Assembly: GCF_030687715.1 (NCBI RefSeq)
Contig: NZ_CP117445.1
Span: 2,476,501 to 2,540,500 of the forward strand
DNA from: Pseudomonas sp. FP2196
GTDB lineage: Bacteria; Pseudomonadota; Gammaproteobacteria; Pseudomonadales; Pseudomonadaceae
Direction of reading: 5' to 3'
Length of the DNA stretch: 64,000 nt
Shown in pieces: positions 8,040-17,555 of the stretch; position 1 is the stretch's first letter; every line of letters begins with the position of its first letter. The translations under genes and the position numbers were made by a program. The notes under the pieces are model-generated. The model searched no databases and was not told the DNA's origin. It saw only the letters and a program-made list of their open reading frames with translations.

Positions 8040-10172
8040 CTAGAATCGAGTCTGCACGGCTAACTCAAAGGTTCGCGGCGTACCCAAATAGTACGCCGGC
8101 GACACATGCGCAAATTCGGCATACACCTCATTGGTCAAATTGCGCACTCGCCCGGTAACAGCGGTATGCGAATCAACCTTGTAACTGAGGAAACTGCCGA
8201 ACAGCGTGTACGACGGCACGGTCATGGTGTTGGCGTTATCGGCAAACACCGACGCCACGTAACGCGCATCAACCCCGCCTTGCCATTGCGGCGAAAAATC
8301 ATAGGTCAGCCACAGATTGCCGACCCGGTCCGGAACGTTGGTCGGTGTGTTGCCTTTGCGCGACACGACCACGCCAGCCGCATTCTTTTCAGTGAAGTCA
8401 TCGTACTGCGCGTCGACCCAGGCGAAGTTACCCTCGGCCAGCAGGTTGTCGGTGATCCGCAACGAGCTGGCAATCTCGATCCCTTTAGACGTCTGCTGGC
8501 CGACCGGGATGCTGCTGGTCGGGTCCAGTGGGTCGGTGACGGCAAAGTCCTTTCTTTCAATCGTGTAGGCCGCCACCGTCGCCGAGCCACGGCCGTTCAG
8601 ATAGTCGAATTTGCTGCCGATTTCCCATTGCTTTCCGGTCGAGACGTCGAAGTCTTGCGTGCCGTTGGGCTGCTCGGCGGCGGTGCTGTATTGCACGTAG
8701 ACGTTAGCCGATGGGATGAACTGATAGGTCAGGCCAGCGCGACCGGTGATTGGCTCCCAACTGCGCTTGAGGTGCCTGGGGTTGGTGGCGGTTACGGTGC
8801 GGTGGTTGGTCACGTCGAGATCGATGTTGTCATAACGCAGGCCAGTGAGCAGCGACAGTTTGTCGGTGAGCGCCAGCCGGTTTTCCACGAACAGCGCTTT
8901 GGTGGTGACCTCGTTGGTCTTGTCGCTGATCAGCTTGGGATGGGTGCCGGGAATGTCATAGAAATATCCCGGCCGGTAGTTGTTCGGGTCAACCGTGCTC
9001 GCGCCTTTGAGGTTGAGCGGCGAGTTGGTGGTTTGATTGACCTTGTACTCGAAGCCGCCTGACCACGTTGTATTCAGACCCAGCAGCGTGTTGTCGTGGC
9101 GCAGTTCGAACTGGTTGCCGTTCTGCTCGCCCTGATGCCGTACCTGATACGCCGTCGAGCGATTCACCGCCGTGTTTTCGGCGTTGTACTGATAGGTTTC
9201 CAGGTTGCGGTAATCACGCTGACTGTCGAGGTGATAAAGGGTGTTGCGCAAGGTGGTGCTGTCGTTGATCCGGTAGTCGATGATCGAGCGGACCCAGATC
9301 GTCCGCTGTTCGTAGCGACCGTCCTCGACGTTGTAGTTGTTGAAGCGATTGTGTTTATCGATCTTCAACTCGCCGGCCTTGGGGTTTAGCACCGGCGTAC
9401 CCCAATACGGACTGTCTTCGTGTTCGTCCTGATACTCCAGCGCCAGGGTGTGCGACAGGTCTGGCGTCAGGTCGCTGAGCAATGAGAACGCCACGCTCCA
9501 GGCATCGCGTTCTTGACGGTCGATGTAGCCGTTACTGGTGTTGTGGCTGACGTCGAGACGTGCGTAGTGCTGCATCTCGCTGCTCGGTTCGGTCAGGGCA
9601 TGGTTCAGGCCGAACGCGGTTTCGGTGGTGTCGTAAGTGCCGTAGCTGACCCTGCCTTCAACAGCCTGTTCGTCACGGGTTGCCAGTTTGGTCACGTAGT
9701 TCAACGAACCACCCACGGAACCTGCGCCGTTGATCAGCGATGACGGGCCACCGACCAGTTCCACTCGATCGTAAATCCACGCATCTACCGGGCGGGCGAG
9801 TCCGCCGGACACGTTGATGCCGTTGAACATCTGGGTGATCTGGCTGCTGGTGAAGCCGCGATAGGAGATGAAACCGCCAAAGCCAGGCGGTGCGCTGGCG
9901 TTGACCCCGGGCAGGGTGTTGGCGGCGTCCTGGAAGTTCTGTGCGCCGTGGCGTTCGATGTCGTTGCGATTGGCGATAGCCACCGAGACCGGAGTATCGC
10001 GCACGCTCAAGCCGAGGCGCGAGGCCATGCCACTGGATTGGTCGAGGCTCAGGCCCGGCTCGGTAGCGGATTCGCCATCGATGGTGATCGGCGCCAGATC
10101 CACAGTGGATTGCGCCCAGACGTTAACGGACAGGCAGCCGCACAGGCTCGCCAGCAGAGTGAGTTGTTTCAT
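8040..10172 (-). CDS. TonB-dependent outer-membrane receptor (siderophore-receptor type)
   Basis: 710 residues. A signal peptide (MKQLTLLASLCGCLSVNVWA) is followed by a short segment with a plausible TonB box, then the plug domain (about 50-170: RDTPVSVAIANRNDIERHGA, DAANTLPGVN, YRGFTSSQI, RVELVGGPSSL, GSVGGSLNYVTK) and a 22-strand-type barrel that ends in a C-terminal aromatic residue (FELAVQTRF), as outer-membrane proteins do. Such receptors import iron-siderophore or other metal complexes using TonB energy. There is no signalling extension. It sits 92 bp downstream of a DUF2946 gene, a family often found beside metal (notably copper) receptors. The ligand cannot be decided from sequence. 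Confidence 0.92.
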   Translation of the reverse strand: MKQLTLLASLCGCLSVNVWAQSTVDLAPITIDGESATEPGLSLDQSSGMASRLGLSVRDTPVSVAIANRNDIERHGAQNFQDAANTLPGVNASAPPGFGGFISYRGFTSSQITQMFNGINVSGGLARPVDAWIYDRVELVGGPSSLINGAGSVGGSLNYVTKLATRDEQAVEGRVSYGTYDTTETAFGLNHALTEPSSEMQHYARLDVSHNTSNGYIDRQERDAWSVAFSLLSDLTPDLSHTLALEYQDEHEDSPYWGTPVLNPKAGELKIDKHNRFNNYNVEDGRYEQRTIWVRSIIDYRINDSTTLRNTLYHLDSQRDYRNLETYQYNAENTAVNRSTAYQVRHQGEQNGNQFELRHDNTLLGLNTTWSGGFEYKVNQTTNSPLNLKGASTVDPNNYRPGYFYDIPGTHPKLISDKTNEVTTKALFVENRLALTDKLSLLTGLRYDNIDLDVTNHRTVTATNPRHLKRSWEPITGRAGLTYQFIPSANVYVQYSTAAEQPNGTQDFDVSTGKQWEIGSKFDYLNGRGSATVAAYTIERKDFAVTDPLDPTSSIPVGQQTSKGIEIASSLRITDNLLAEGNFAWVDAQYDDFTEKNAAGVVVSRKGNTPTNVPDRVGNLWLTYDFSPQWQGGVDARYVASVFADNANTMTVPSYTLFGSFLSYKVDSHTAVTGRVRNLTNEVYAEFAHVSPAYYLGTPRTFELAVQTRF

Positions 10173-10264
10173 TGTTGAATCCTGAATGCTTGTCTAGGAG
10201 TCAGCGCACAGGCGAACGCCGCGCGTTGGCGCAGTGGGCTGGCAAATTAAAAAGGCAAGAACAC

Positions 10265-10651
10265 TCAGGCGAGCGGTGGGGCGCGAGGGTTGGCCGAGGG
10301 CCAGGTGGAACGTGCAGGGAGGTCGGCGCTGATGATCGGCGCCAGTGGCGGACTGTGTTGTTCCGGCAGGATCGCCAGGGTCAGACTGGAATTGAACGCC
10401 GGGCCCATGCCGCCTGTTGAGCACAGTGGACAACCGAAGGCTTTGGACAGGGTTGGCAGTTTTTCTTCGGACGGGTTGGCGGCGAGCGGCGCTTGTGTCG
10501 CCGGGTCCACGGTACAGAACTGGCCGCCGATACCGTTGAGCTGCATGCCGACCATTTGTCCGTGTCCGATGCTGCAGACGAACACGTTGAACAGGACGCA
10601 GCAATAGAGCATCCAGGCCAGCAGTGAGCGATCGGAACGGGAGAATTTCAT
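10265..10651 (-). CDS. DUF2946 family protein
   Basis: 128 residues. A single hydrophobic segment near the N-terminus (LLAWMLYCCVLFNVFVC) is followed by GHGQMVGMQLNG, a Cys-containing stretch and a CPLC motif (FGCPLCSTGG), the DUF2946 pattern. Ends Pro/Ala-rich. No strong Shine-Dalgarno is visible before the ATG. It is upstream of, and probably co-transcribed with, the TonB receptor. The Cys and Met/His residues suggest a metal-linked periplasmic role (inference). A longer overlapping frame, 10194-10661, is a shadow. Confidence 0.8.
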   Translation of the reverse strand: MKFSRSDRSLLAWMLYCCVLFNVFVCSIGHGQMVGMQLNGIGGQFCTVDPATQAPLAANPSEEKLPTLSKAFGCPLCSTGGMGPAFNSSLTLAILPEQHSPPLAPIISADLPARSTWPSANPRAPPLA

Positions 10652-10744
10652 GGGGCGGCACTTTACCGTACCGCTGATCGGTCGTGCACTTGAAAAAAAT
10701 CCGACTAGGATGATTTGTTCAAATCCCTTTCAAGGATTTCAACC

Positions 10745-11185
10745 ATGACCTTTGTGTTGGCTCAATGGCTGGTGACAACGTTCGCGGTAATCGCTCTAAT
10801 GCATGTGTATTGGGCGCTGGGTGGGCAATGGGCGGCGGTGGCGGCGGTGCCACAAGTGCCGGTGGAAGGTTTTGTGAAAACGGTGCGACCGGCGTTCAAA
10901 CCGTCGGGCTGGATTACGTTGGTGGTGGCTGCGGGGTTATTGGCGATTGCCGCGCTGGTGTGTTTGCGGGTCGGCTGGGGGCTGCCGCTGGTGCATCACA
11001 AAGCGTTGCAGTGGGTCATCAGTGCGATTGCGCTGCTGATGTTTGCCCGAGCGATTGGCGATTCGAATCTGGTGGGGTTTTTCAAGGAAGTGAAGGGCTC
11101 ACGGTTTGCGCGGCTGGATACGTGGGTGTATTCGCCGTTGTGTGCGGTGTTGGGGGCGGGACTATTGGCGGTGGCTTGGGTCTAG
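10745..11185 (+). CDS. DUF3995 domain membrane protein
   Basis: 146 residues from the ATG at 10745, AAGGA eight bases upstream. Four hydrophobic segments span most of the chain (ALMHVYWALGGQWAA; ITLVVAAGLLAIAALVCL; VISAIALLMFARAIGD; CAVLGAGLLAVAW). The HVYWALGG motif near the N-terminus and the RAIGDSN region are typical of DUF3995 proteins, which are small inner-membrane proteins of unknown role. It is a single-gene unit ending just before a REP hairpin. Confidence 0.8.
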   Translation: MTFVLAQWLVTTFAVIALMHVYWALGGQWAAVAAVPQVPVEGFVKTVRPAFKPSGWITLVVAAGLLAIAALVCLRVGWGLPLVHHKALQWVISAIALLMFARAIGDSNLVGFFKEVKGSRFARLDTWVYSPLCAVLGAGLLAVAWV

Positions 11186-11195
11186 AAGAGCAAGA

Positions 11196-11275
11196 TCAAA
11201 AGATCGCAGCCTTCGGCAGCTCCTACATTGGAATGTGTCCCCTTGTAGGAGCTGCCGAAGGCTGCGATCTTTTGA
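11196..11275. repeat. REP-type hairpin (class A), perfect 32-bp arms
   Basis: Arms 11196-11227 and 11244-11275, core GATCGCAGCCTTCGGCAGC. Lies between convergent DUF3995 and mnhG. Confidence 0.92.
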
Positions 11276-11279
11276 CGGA

Positions 11280-11642
11280 TTAACTACCGCTCTCGGTACG
11301 GCGGCTGCTGACTTCTGCCGGCACATCATCCCCGGCCATGCGCTTGCGAAACAGCGCCGCCCGCGCCAGCAGCAACGTGGTCACCGGCACCGTGATCGCC
11401 AACAGAGTCGGAATCAGCCATGCGTGTATCACCGGCCCGGACTTCAGCGCCGAGAAGCAGATGATTGAAGCCAGCGCCACGCACCACGCTCCTAGCGTCG
11501 AGGCCAGTGCCGGTGGATGCATGCGCTGGAAGTAGTCCTTCATTCGCAACAGTCCGGTCGCGCCGATCAGCGCGAAAATGCCGCTGAGTACCAGCAGGAT
11601 CGCCACCGGAATCTCAACCCATAGAGACAATTCAGCGTTCAT
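11280..11642 (-). CDS. mnhG: Na+/H+ antiporter subunit G (MnhG/PhaG)
   Basis: 120 residues with three hydrophobic segments. Family hallmark GLLRMKDYFQRMHPPALASTLG near residues 30-50 is clear. MnhG is the smallest helper subunit of the multi-subunit Mrp/Mnh/Pha cation/proton antiporter of the inner membrane. Its start overlaps the stop of mnhF by four bases. It is the last gene of the operon and is followed at once by a REP hairpin. The C-terminal tail (about 20 polar residues) is hydrophilic. Confidence 0.93.
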   Translation of the reverse strand: MNAELSLWVEIPVAILLVLSGIFALIGATGLLRMKDYFQRMHPPALASTLGAWCVALASIICFSALKSGPVIHAWLIPTLLAITVPVTTLLLARAALFRKRMAGDDVPAEVSSRRTESGS

Positions 11643-11917
11643 TCGATCACCTCGCCACGCAGCAGGAATTTCGCCAGGGCAAACGAGCCGACGAAGCCGA
11701 ACAGCGCAATCAGCAGCGCCGCTTCGAAGTAGGTATCACTTGAATAACGAATGCCCAGCGTCAGCATCATCAGCATCGCGACGATGTACAGGTAGTCCAG
11801 CGCCAGAACCCGATCCTGAGCCGAGGGTCCTTTGAACAGCCGAACCAGCGTCAGCACCATCGCCAGCGAGAACAGAAACAGCGTCAGCAGAATCGCGTTC
11901 GACAGTAATGGGCTCAT
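11639..11917 (-). CDS. mnhF: Na+/H+ antiporter subunit F (MnhF/PhaF)
   Basis: 92 residues, three membrane segments. The MnhF signature around residues 25-45 (LVRLFKGPSAQDRVLALDYL) is present. It overlaps mnhE upstream and mnhG downstream by four bases each, so the operon is translationally coupled. A subunit of the Mrp-type antiporter that exports Na+ (or K+) for protons and supports pH and salt homeostasis. Confidence 0.93.
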   Translation of the reverse strand: MSPLLSNAILLTLFLFSLAMVLTLVRLFKGPSAQDRVLALDYLYIVAMLMMLTLGIRYSSDTYFEAALLIALFGFVGSFALAKFLLRGEVIE

Positions 11918-12402
11918 TCGAAAATCTCCATCAGCGGTCGCTCGTAAGCAGTCTTGAAGTGCTCAATGAACTGCGCTTCGTCATCCAGATCCCAAACGTG
12001 CAGCAACAGGATGCTGCGATCCAGTGACAGTTCCGACCACACCGTGCCGGGCACCACCGTGCAGATCATTGCCAGCGTCGCCAGACCGTGAGCATCGCGC
12101 AGGTCGAGCGGTACTTTGACGAAGCATGAACGGGGCGGGCGGCGGCCGGCATTGAGCACGCCCCAAGCGACGATCAGATTGGACATCACCACGTCACGCC
12201 CGACGAGCATGAACAGGCGCAGAATCGTCCCCGGGCGGCGGATGCGCACTTGTTTCGGACGTAACTTGCGCATCATCAGCGGTGCAGCAAAACCCAATAT
12301 TGCGCCGAGCAGCAGATTGCCCGGGCTGATCGACAGGTTCAGCGTCAACCACAATGCCCATAGCGCCAACGACAGTAACGGTGCAGGAAATACACGCTTC
12401 AT
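11914..12402 (-). CDS. mnhE: Na+/H+ antiporter subunit E (MnhE/PhaE)
   Basis: 162 residues. Two N-terminal hydrophobic segments (LSLALWALWLTLNLSISPGNLLLG) are followed by a cytoplasmic alpha/beta domain containing the family motif around LATLAMICTVVPGTVWSEL and VWDLDDEAQFIEHFK. This domain is the one modelled as the MnhE cytoplasmic part in Mrp structures. Overlaps mnhD and mnhF by four bases. Confidence 0.93.
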   Translation of the reverse strand: MKRVFPAPLLSLALWALWLTLNLSISPGNLLLGAILGFAAPLMMRKLRPKQVRIRRPGTILRLFMLVGRDVVMSNLIVAWGVLNAGRRPPRSCFVKVPLDLRDAHGLATLAMICTVVPGTVWSELSLDRSILLLHVWDLDDEAQFIEHFKTAYERPLMEIFE

Positions 12403-14078
12403 GGCTGTACCTCCAGTTGGGCTGTCTTGGCTTCCGGACTCGGTACGGCGCGGGTGCCGAGCACTGCCATCACGTATTGCTGCGGGTTATTCAGAGCATC
12501 GGCGGTGGCCTGGGTATAGCGCAGCAGCGGTTCGGCCTTGAAGGTCAAGGCGATGCTCAATCCCAATAGCAGGAAGATTGGCACGCATTCGAGTTTGCGC
12601 AGCAGCGGCGATGGTCGCTCTTCCGGTGTCCAGAAGCGTTGGATACCCAGGCGCGAGAACGCCATCAACGAAGCCAGTCCGGACAGAATCAGCAGTGCCA
12701 GCAGCGCCCACGCCGCGTTGGAAATTGGCGCGCCAGTGCCCAGACCCAGTGGATTGAGCAAAGCACCGATCAGGCTGAGCTTGCCGATGAAGCCTGACAG
12801 CGGCGGCATGCCTATGATCAGCAGGGCACAAGCAATGAAGCTCAATCCAAGAAATGCCATCGTCCAAGGAATGACCTGACCGACCACGGCTTTCTGCTCG
12901 TCGTCGAGGTTGATGCCTTTGGGCGGTTGCAGGGACTCTTGCGGCCGTGGCAGCAGTTCGCTTTCGTCTTCCAGTGGGATTTCGTTGGCCGAGCGCGAAC
13001 GCTCGATCAACTCGGCCAGCAGGAATAGCGCGCTCAACGCCAGCGTCGAGCTGACCAGATAGAACAGCGCCGCACCGATCAGGTTCGGCTGGGCGAAACC
13101 AACGGCCGACAGCAGAATCCCCGCCGACACCAGAATGCTCAGGCTGGCCATGCGTTCCAGTCGTTGTGCGGCAAGAATTGCCAGCGCCGCGCAGGCCATG
13201 GTGGCCATGCCGCCGTAGATCAGCCAGTCGCCACCGAAGAGCGCCGACGCCCCGGCTTGCCCGGAGAACAACAGCGTCCATAGGCGCAGCAGGGTGTAGA
13301 CGCCGACCTTGGTCATGATCGCGAACATTGCCGCCACTGGTGCGCTGGCTGCAGAGTAGGCCGGTACCAGCCAGAAGTTCAGCGGCCACATGCCAGCCTT
13401 GGCCAGAAACGCCACCGCGAGAATTCCTGCGCCGGCGTGCAGCAAGCCTCGGTCGGCTTCCGGCACCAGCGGAATTTTCAGCGCCAGATCAGCCATGTTC
13501 AGGGTGCCGGTCACACCATAGATCAATGCCGCGCCGATCAGAAACAGCGACGAGGCGAGCAGGTTGATCGAGATGTAATGCAGCCCCGACGACACCCGCG
13601 CCCGACCGGAGCCGTGCAGCAACAGGCCATAAGAAGCGGCGAGCAGCACTTCGAAGAACACGAACAGGTTGAACAGATCTGCGGTCAGGAACGCGCCATA
13701 CAGCCCCATCAACTGAATCTGGAACAACGCGTGGAAGCTCGATCCCGCGCCGTCCCAGCGCGCCATCGCAAAGAGCAGGGCACTGACGCCGATGATCCCG
13801 GTCAGCACCAGCATCAGCGCCGACAGGCGATCGACCACCAGCACGATGCCGAACGGCGCCTGCCAGTTGCCGGGCAGGTATACGCCGATGGAGCCGGGCA
13901 CACCGGTGGTCTGCGTCCATTGCAGCAGCATCACGGAAATGAACAGGCCGATGAGGCTGGAGAACAGATTGATTTTCGCCTTCAGCGGCCGGTGCTTCTC
14001 GCCGAGCATCAGCATGATGGCTGCGGTCAGCAGCGGCAGCAGAATCGGTGCGGCGATCAGGTGAGTCATCGCCATCAT
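12399..14078 (-). CDS. mnhD: Na+/H+ antiporter subunit D (MnhD/PhaD), NuoM/NuoN-like
   Basis: 559 residues, about 14 membrane segments. It belongs to the proton-pumping subunit family shared with complex I. Visible markers: the QIQLMGLYGAFLTADLFNLFVFFEVLL segment (positions about 119-146), whose Glu corresponds to the conserved TM5 Glu, and the KAGMWPLNFWLVPAYSAASAP region (about 223-243), whose Lys and Pro mark the broken helix. The start overlaps the mnhC stop as ATGA; a second ATG one codon on and a third at codon 4 are possible. A hydrophilic loop around 360-395 (EDESELLPRPQESLQ) is longer than in many homologues. Confidence 0.94.
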   Translation of the reverse strand: MMAMTHLIAAPILLPLLTAAIMLMLGEKHRPLKAKINLFSSLIGLFISVMLLQWTQTTGVPGSIGVYLPGNWQAPFGIVLVVDRLSALMLVLTGIIGVSALLFAMARWDGAGSSFHALFQIQLMGLYGAFLTADLFNLFVFFEVLLAASYGLLLHGSGRARVSSGLHYISINLLASSLFLIGAALIYGVTGTLNMADLALKIPLVPEADRGLLHAGAGILAVAFLAKAGMWPLNFWLVPAYSAASAPVAAMFAIMTKVGVYTLLRLWTLLFSGQAGASALFGGDWLIYGGMATMACAALAILAAQRLERMASLSILVSAGILLSAVGFAQPNLIGAALFYLVSSTLALSALFLLAELIERSRSANEIPLEDESELLPRPQESLQPPKGINLDDEQKAVVGQVIPWTMAFLGLSFIACALLIIGMPPLSGFIGKLSLIGALLNPLGLGTGAPISNAAWALLALLILSGLASLMAFSRLGIQRFWTPEERPSPLLRKLECVPIFLLLGLSIALTFKAEPLLRYTQATADALNNPQQYVMAVLGTRAVPSPEAKTAQLEVQP

Positions 14079-14419
14079 TCTTTAGGCTCCCGGCCGTCTA
14101 CATGGTCAGTGCCGGTCAAGCCTCGCGAGGCGAGCAGAACGACGAGGAACAACGCGGTCATGGCGAAGCTGATGACGATTGCAGTGAGTACCAGTGCTTG
14201 CGGCAATGGGTCGGTGTAATGCAGCAGGTCTTGCGTCACGCCGTCTTTGATCACCGGTTCCTTGCCGATGAACAGGCTGCCCATGCTGAAGATGAACAGG
14301 TTGACGCCGTACGACAGCAGGCACAGGCCCATGACCACCTGGAAGGTCCGTGGCCGCAGGATCAGCCAGACGCCGGATGCGGCGAGGACGCCGATGGCGA
14401 TTGCGATGACTTCTTCCAT
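14075..14419 (-). CDS. mnhC: Na+/H+ antiporter subunit C (MnhC/PhaC), NuoK-like
   Basis: 114 residues with three membrane segments, homologous to complex I NuoK. Conserved elements: VWLILRPRTFQVVMGLCLLSYGVNLFIF and DPLPQALVLTAIVISFAMTA. Shares one base with the end of the mnhAB gene and four with mnhD. The short C-terminal tail is charged. Confidence 0.94.
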   Translation of the reverse strand: MEEVIAIAIGVLAASGVWLILRPRTFQVVMGLCLLSYGVNLFIFSMGSLFIGKEPVIKDGVTQDLLHYTDPLPQALVLTAIVISFAMTALFLVVLLASRGLTGTDHVDGREPKE

Positions 14420-17337
14420 CAGACGGCTCCTTTGCTGGCGACGGACTTGGGCAGCGCTGCAGTCTTGTGACCACGCACCGATTGGTGGGCGAGGGCGGTG
14501 AGGATCAACAGCGTCGAGCCCACGACCACCGCGTACACGCCGATATCAAAGAACAGCGCACTGGCGATATGGATGTCACCCAGCAGCGGCAGAGTGAAAT
14601 GCCAGGTGTGGGTGGTGAGAAACGGGTAACCGACGGCCATCGCGCCGAGACCGGTGGCGGTGGCGAACAGCAGCCCGGTGCCCATCCAGCGCAGGGGCCG
14701 CAGACTCATTTGCGCCTCGACCCACTGCGTGCCGGCAACCATGTATTGCAGGATGAACGCCACGGACATCACCAAACCGGCGACAAAACCGCCGCCCGGC
14801 TGGTTGTGCCCGCGCATGAACAGGTAGCACGACACCACCAGTGCGATCGGCAGCAGCAGGCGCACCAGCACCGCCGGCACCATCATGAAACCGAGCGCGG
14901 TATCGCTGGCCGAACGCGGGTTGACCAGATCGGTGACTACGTCCGGCGCCAGCAGGCGTTGCTGGGCAGGCAGTTGCAGGCTTTCTTTCGGCGGGCGGAA
15001 GCGGCGCAGCAGCGCGAATACAGTCAGCGCCACGGCGACCAGCACGGTGATTTCACCAAGGGTATCGAAACCGCGGAAGTCCACCAGCATCACGTTGACC
15101 ACGTTGCTGCCACCGCCCTCGGGCATGGCGCGGCTGAGGTAGAACGAGGAGATGTCATTCGGCGTCTGCCGCGTGAGCATGGCGTAGGACAACAGCGCCA
15201 TGCCGCCACCGACCGCAATCGACAGCAGCAAGTCGCGCAGACGACGAATGCGCGCCTTGCGCAGGCTGCTCGGCAATGGCGAGACTTCTTCGATCCGACG
15301 TGGCAACCAGCGTAGACCCAGCAGGATCAGCACGGTGGTCACCACTTCGACCGCCAGTTGCGTCAGCGCCAGATCCGGAGCAGAGAACCAGACGAAGGTC
15401 ACGCAGGTCATCAAACCGCAGACGCTGACCATGGTCAGTGCCGCGAGACGGTGATACTTGGCCTGCCACGCAGCACCGAGGGCGCAGGCAATTGCCAGCA
15501 GCCACAGGGTCACGAAGACGATGGAGCCCGGAATCTTCGGCCGGTCGCCCCAGCTCAGAGTGCTGTGCAGCATCGGAATCAGACCTGCGAGCACGGCGGC
15601 CAACACCATCAGGAACAGCTGCATTTGCAGACGTCGGGTGCCCAGTCGGCGTTCGACACGCCGTGCCATGCGCATCATCACCACCAGACTGCGCTCGAAC
15701 AGGCGCTTGCCGTTGAAGCGGCCCACCAGTGGCGGATATTTGAAGCGGCCATGTCTGAACTGATTGCGCAGCAACAGGTAGAGCACGATGCCGCCGGACA
15801 TGGCGATCAGGCTCATGATCATTGGCGCGTTCAGGCCGTGCCAGATTGCCAGGCTGTATTCGGGCAAGGTGCCGCCGACCACCGGCAACGCCGCAGCGGC
15901 CAGTAATGGGCCGACGATTTGTGCCGGGAAAATGCCTACCAGCAGGCAGGTGAACACCAGCAGCTCGACCGGCGCACGCATCCAGCGCGGCGGTTCGTGC
16001 GGGGTGTGCGGCAGGTCGGTGGCCGTTGGGCCGAAGAACACATCGACGGTGAAGCGCAGCGAATAAGCCACGCTGAACGTACCGGCGATGGTCGCGACAA
16101 TCGGCAGCGCTGCTTCAACCCACGCCGTGGCGTTGATGAACACGGTTTCGGCGAAGAACATTTCCTTCGACAGGAAGCCGTTGAGCAGCGGCACGCCTGC
16201 CATCGAAGCACTGGCAACCATGGCCAGCGTCGCGGTGAACGGAATCAGTTTGATCAAACCGCTGAGCTTGCGGATATCGCGGGTGCCGCTTTCGTGGTCG
16301 ATGATGCCTGCGGCCATAAACAGCGAGGCTTTGAACGTGGCGTGGTTGAGGATATGGAACACCGCAGCGACGGCGGCCAATGGACTGTTCAGGCCCAACA
16401 GCAGAGTGATCAGGCCGAGGTGGCTGATGGTCGAGTAGGCCAGCAAACCTTTGAGATCGTTCTGGAACATCGCGCAATACGCGCCGAGCAACAGCGTACA
16501 CGCACCGGCACCGCTGACGATGTAGAACCATTCTTCGCTGCCGGACAGCGACGGCCACAGGCGTGCGAGGAGGAAAACCCCGGCCTTGACCATGGTTGCC
16601 GAGTGCAGGTACGCGGAGACAGGCGTTGGCGCCGCCATCGCGTGGGGCAGCCAGAAGTGAAAGGGGAACTGGGCGCTTTTGCTGAGTGCGCCGATGAGAA
16701 TGAGGGGTAGCAGAATAGGGTAGAGGGCATGTGCACGAATCTGATCGCCGGCGGCCAGGACCTTGTCCAGGTCATAGCTGCCGACGACATGGCCGAGGAT
16801 CATGACCCCCGCCAGCAGGCATAACCCGCCTGCGCCGGTGACCATCAGCGCCATGTAGGCACCACGGCGAGCATCGGCGCGATGGTGCCAGTAGCCGATC
16901 AGCAGGAACGAGAAGAGGCTGGTCAGCTCCCAGAAGAACACGATCTGGATCAGGTTGCCGGAGATCACCAGCCCGAGCATGGCACCCATGAACGCCAGAA
17001 AAAACGCGAAGAAACGCGGCACCGGATCATCCGGCGACATGTAATAGCGGGCATATAAGGAAACGAGGGTGCCGATGCCCAATACCAGCATCGAGAACAG
17101 CCAGGCGAAGCCGTCCATGCGCAGGACGAAGTTCAAGCCGAGGCTGGGCAGCCACATGAATTCTTCGCGGATCACGCCGCCGTGGGCGATTTGCGGGTAC
17201 AACATTGCCACCTGGACGGTGCCGATCAGAGCGACCAGACCAGCCAACAGGGATTCGGTATTACGCGCGTTGTGTGGCAGCATCGCTGCCAGACAGCTGC
17301 CAATGAATGGCAGAAGCAGTAGAACTATCAGGGACAT
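14419..17337 (-). CDS. mnhA: Na+/H+ antiporter fused subunits A and B (MnhAB/PhaAB)
   Basis: 972 residues. Residues about 1-780 are the NuoL-like A subunit (SLLIGYWHHRADARRGAY, KSAQFPFHFWLPHAMAAPTPVSAYLHSATMV, HILNHATFKASLFMAAG), carrying the conserved Lys/His residues of the ion path plus the A-specific C-terminal part. Residues about 815-972 are the B subunit (LLLPIALVVSCYLFMRGHNQPGGGFVAGL, HIASALFFDIGVYAVV). An A-B fusion is the usual arrangement of group-2 (Pha/Mnh2) systems in Pseudomonas and rhizobia. It is the promoter-proximal gene of a six-gene coupled operon. No regulator is adjacent. Confidence 0.95.
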   Translation of the reverse strand: MSLIVLLLLPFIGSCLAAMLPHNARNTESLLAGLVALIGTVQVAMLYPQIAHGGVIREEFMWLPSLGLNFVLRMDGFAWLFSMLVLGIGTLVSLYARYYMSPDDPVPRFFAFFLAFMGAMLGLVISGNLIQIVFFWELTSLFSFLLIGYWHHRADARRGAYMALMVTGAGGLCLLAGVMILGHVVGSYDLDKVLAAGDQIRAHALYPILLPLILIGALSKSAQFPFHFWLPHAMAAPTPVSAYLHSATMVKAGVFLLARLWPSLSGSEEWFYIVSGAGACTLLLGAYCAMFQNDLKGLLAYSTISHLGLITLLLGLNSPLAAVAAVFHILNHATFKASLFMAAGIIDHESGTRDIRKLSGLIKLIPFTATLAMVASASMAGVPLLNGFLSKEMFFAETVFINATAWVEAALPIVATIAGTFSVAYSLRFTVDVFFGPTATDLPHTPHEPPRWMRAPVELLVFTCLLVGIFPAQIVGPLLAAAALPVVGGTLPEYSLAIWHGLNAPMIMSLIAMSGGIVLYLLLRNQFRHGRFKYPPLVGRFNGKRLFERSLVVMMRMARRVERRLGTRRLQMQLFLMVLAAVLAGLIPMLHSTLSWGDRPKIPGSIVFVTLWLLAIACALGAAWQAKYHRLAALTMVSVCGLMTCVTFVWFSAPDLALTQLAVEVVTTVLILLGLRWLPRRIEEVSPLPSSLRKARIRRLRDLLLSIAVGGGMALLSYAMLTRQTPNDISSFYLSRAMPEGGGSNVVNVMLVDFRGFDTLGEITVLVAVALTVFALLRRFRPPKESLQLPAQQRLLAPDVVTDLVNPRSASDTALGFMMVPAVLVRLLLPIALVVSCYLFMRGHNQPGGGFVAGLVMSVAFILQYMVAGTQWVEAQMSLRPLRWMGTGLLFATATGLGAMAVGYPFLTTHTWHFTLPLLGDIHIASALFFDIGVYAVVVGSTLLILTALAHQSVRGHKTAALPKSVASKGAV

Positions 17338-17465
17338 AGGCTTCTAATCTGCGGAAGTTTGTGAAGCATCATACGTGCCAGCTCCCTGATCACCAAACGC
17401 GAGGATGTCTCAGAATCCTACAAAGTAGTCTGGATATTTGCGTTTGGCCCTGTTTCAACGGCGAA

Positions 17466-17544
17466 AAAAGATCGCAGCCTTCGGCAGCTCTTACAGGAAA
17501 ACGCATTCCCAAAATGTAGGAGCTGCCGAAGGCTGCGATCTTTT
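17466..17544. repeat. REP-type hairpin (class A)
   Basis: Arms 17466-17495 and 17515-17544 differ by a single base; core GATCGCAGCCTTCGGCAGC. Located between the mnh operon promoter region and the EamA gene end. Confidence 0.9.
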
Positions 17545-17555
17545 GATCTTTGCTT

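Noticed and set aside
10194..10661. 155-aa minus-strand ORF overlapping the DUF2946 gene
   Set aside because: Arg/Pro-rich out-of-frame shadow; the other frame matches DUF2946.
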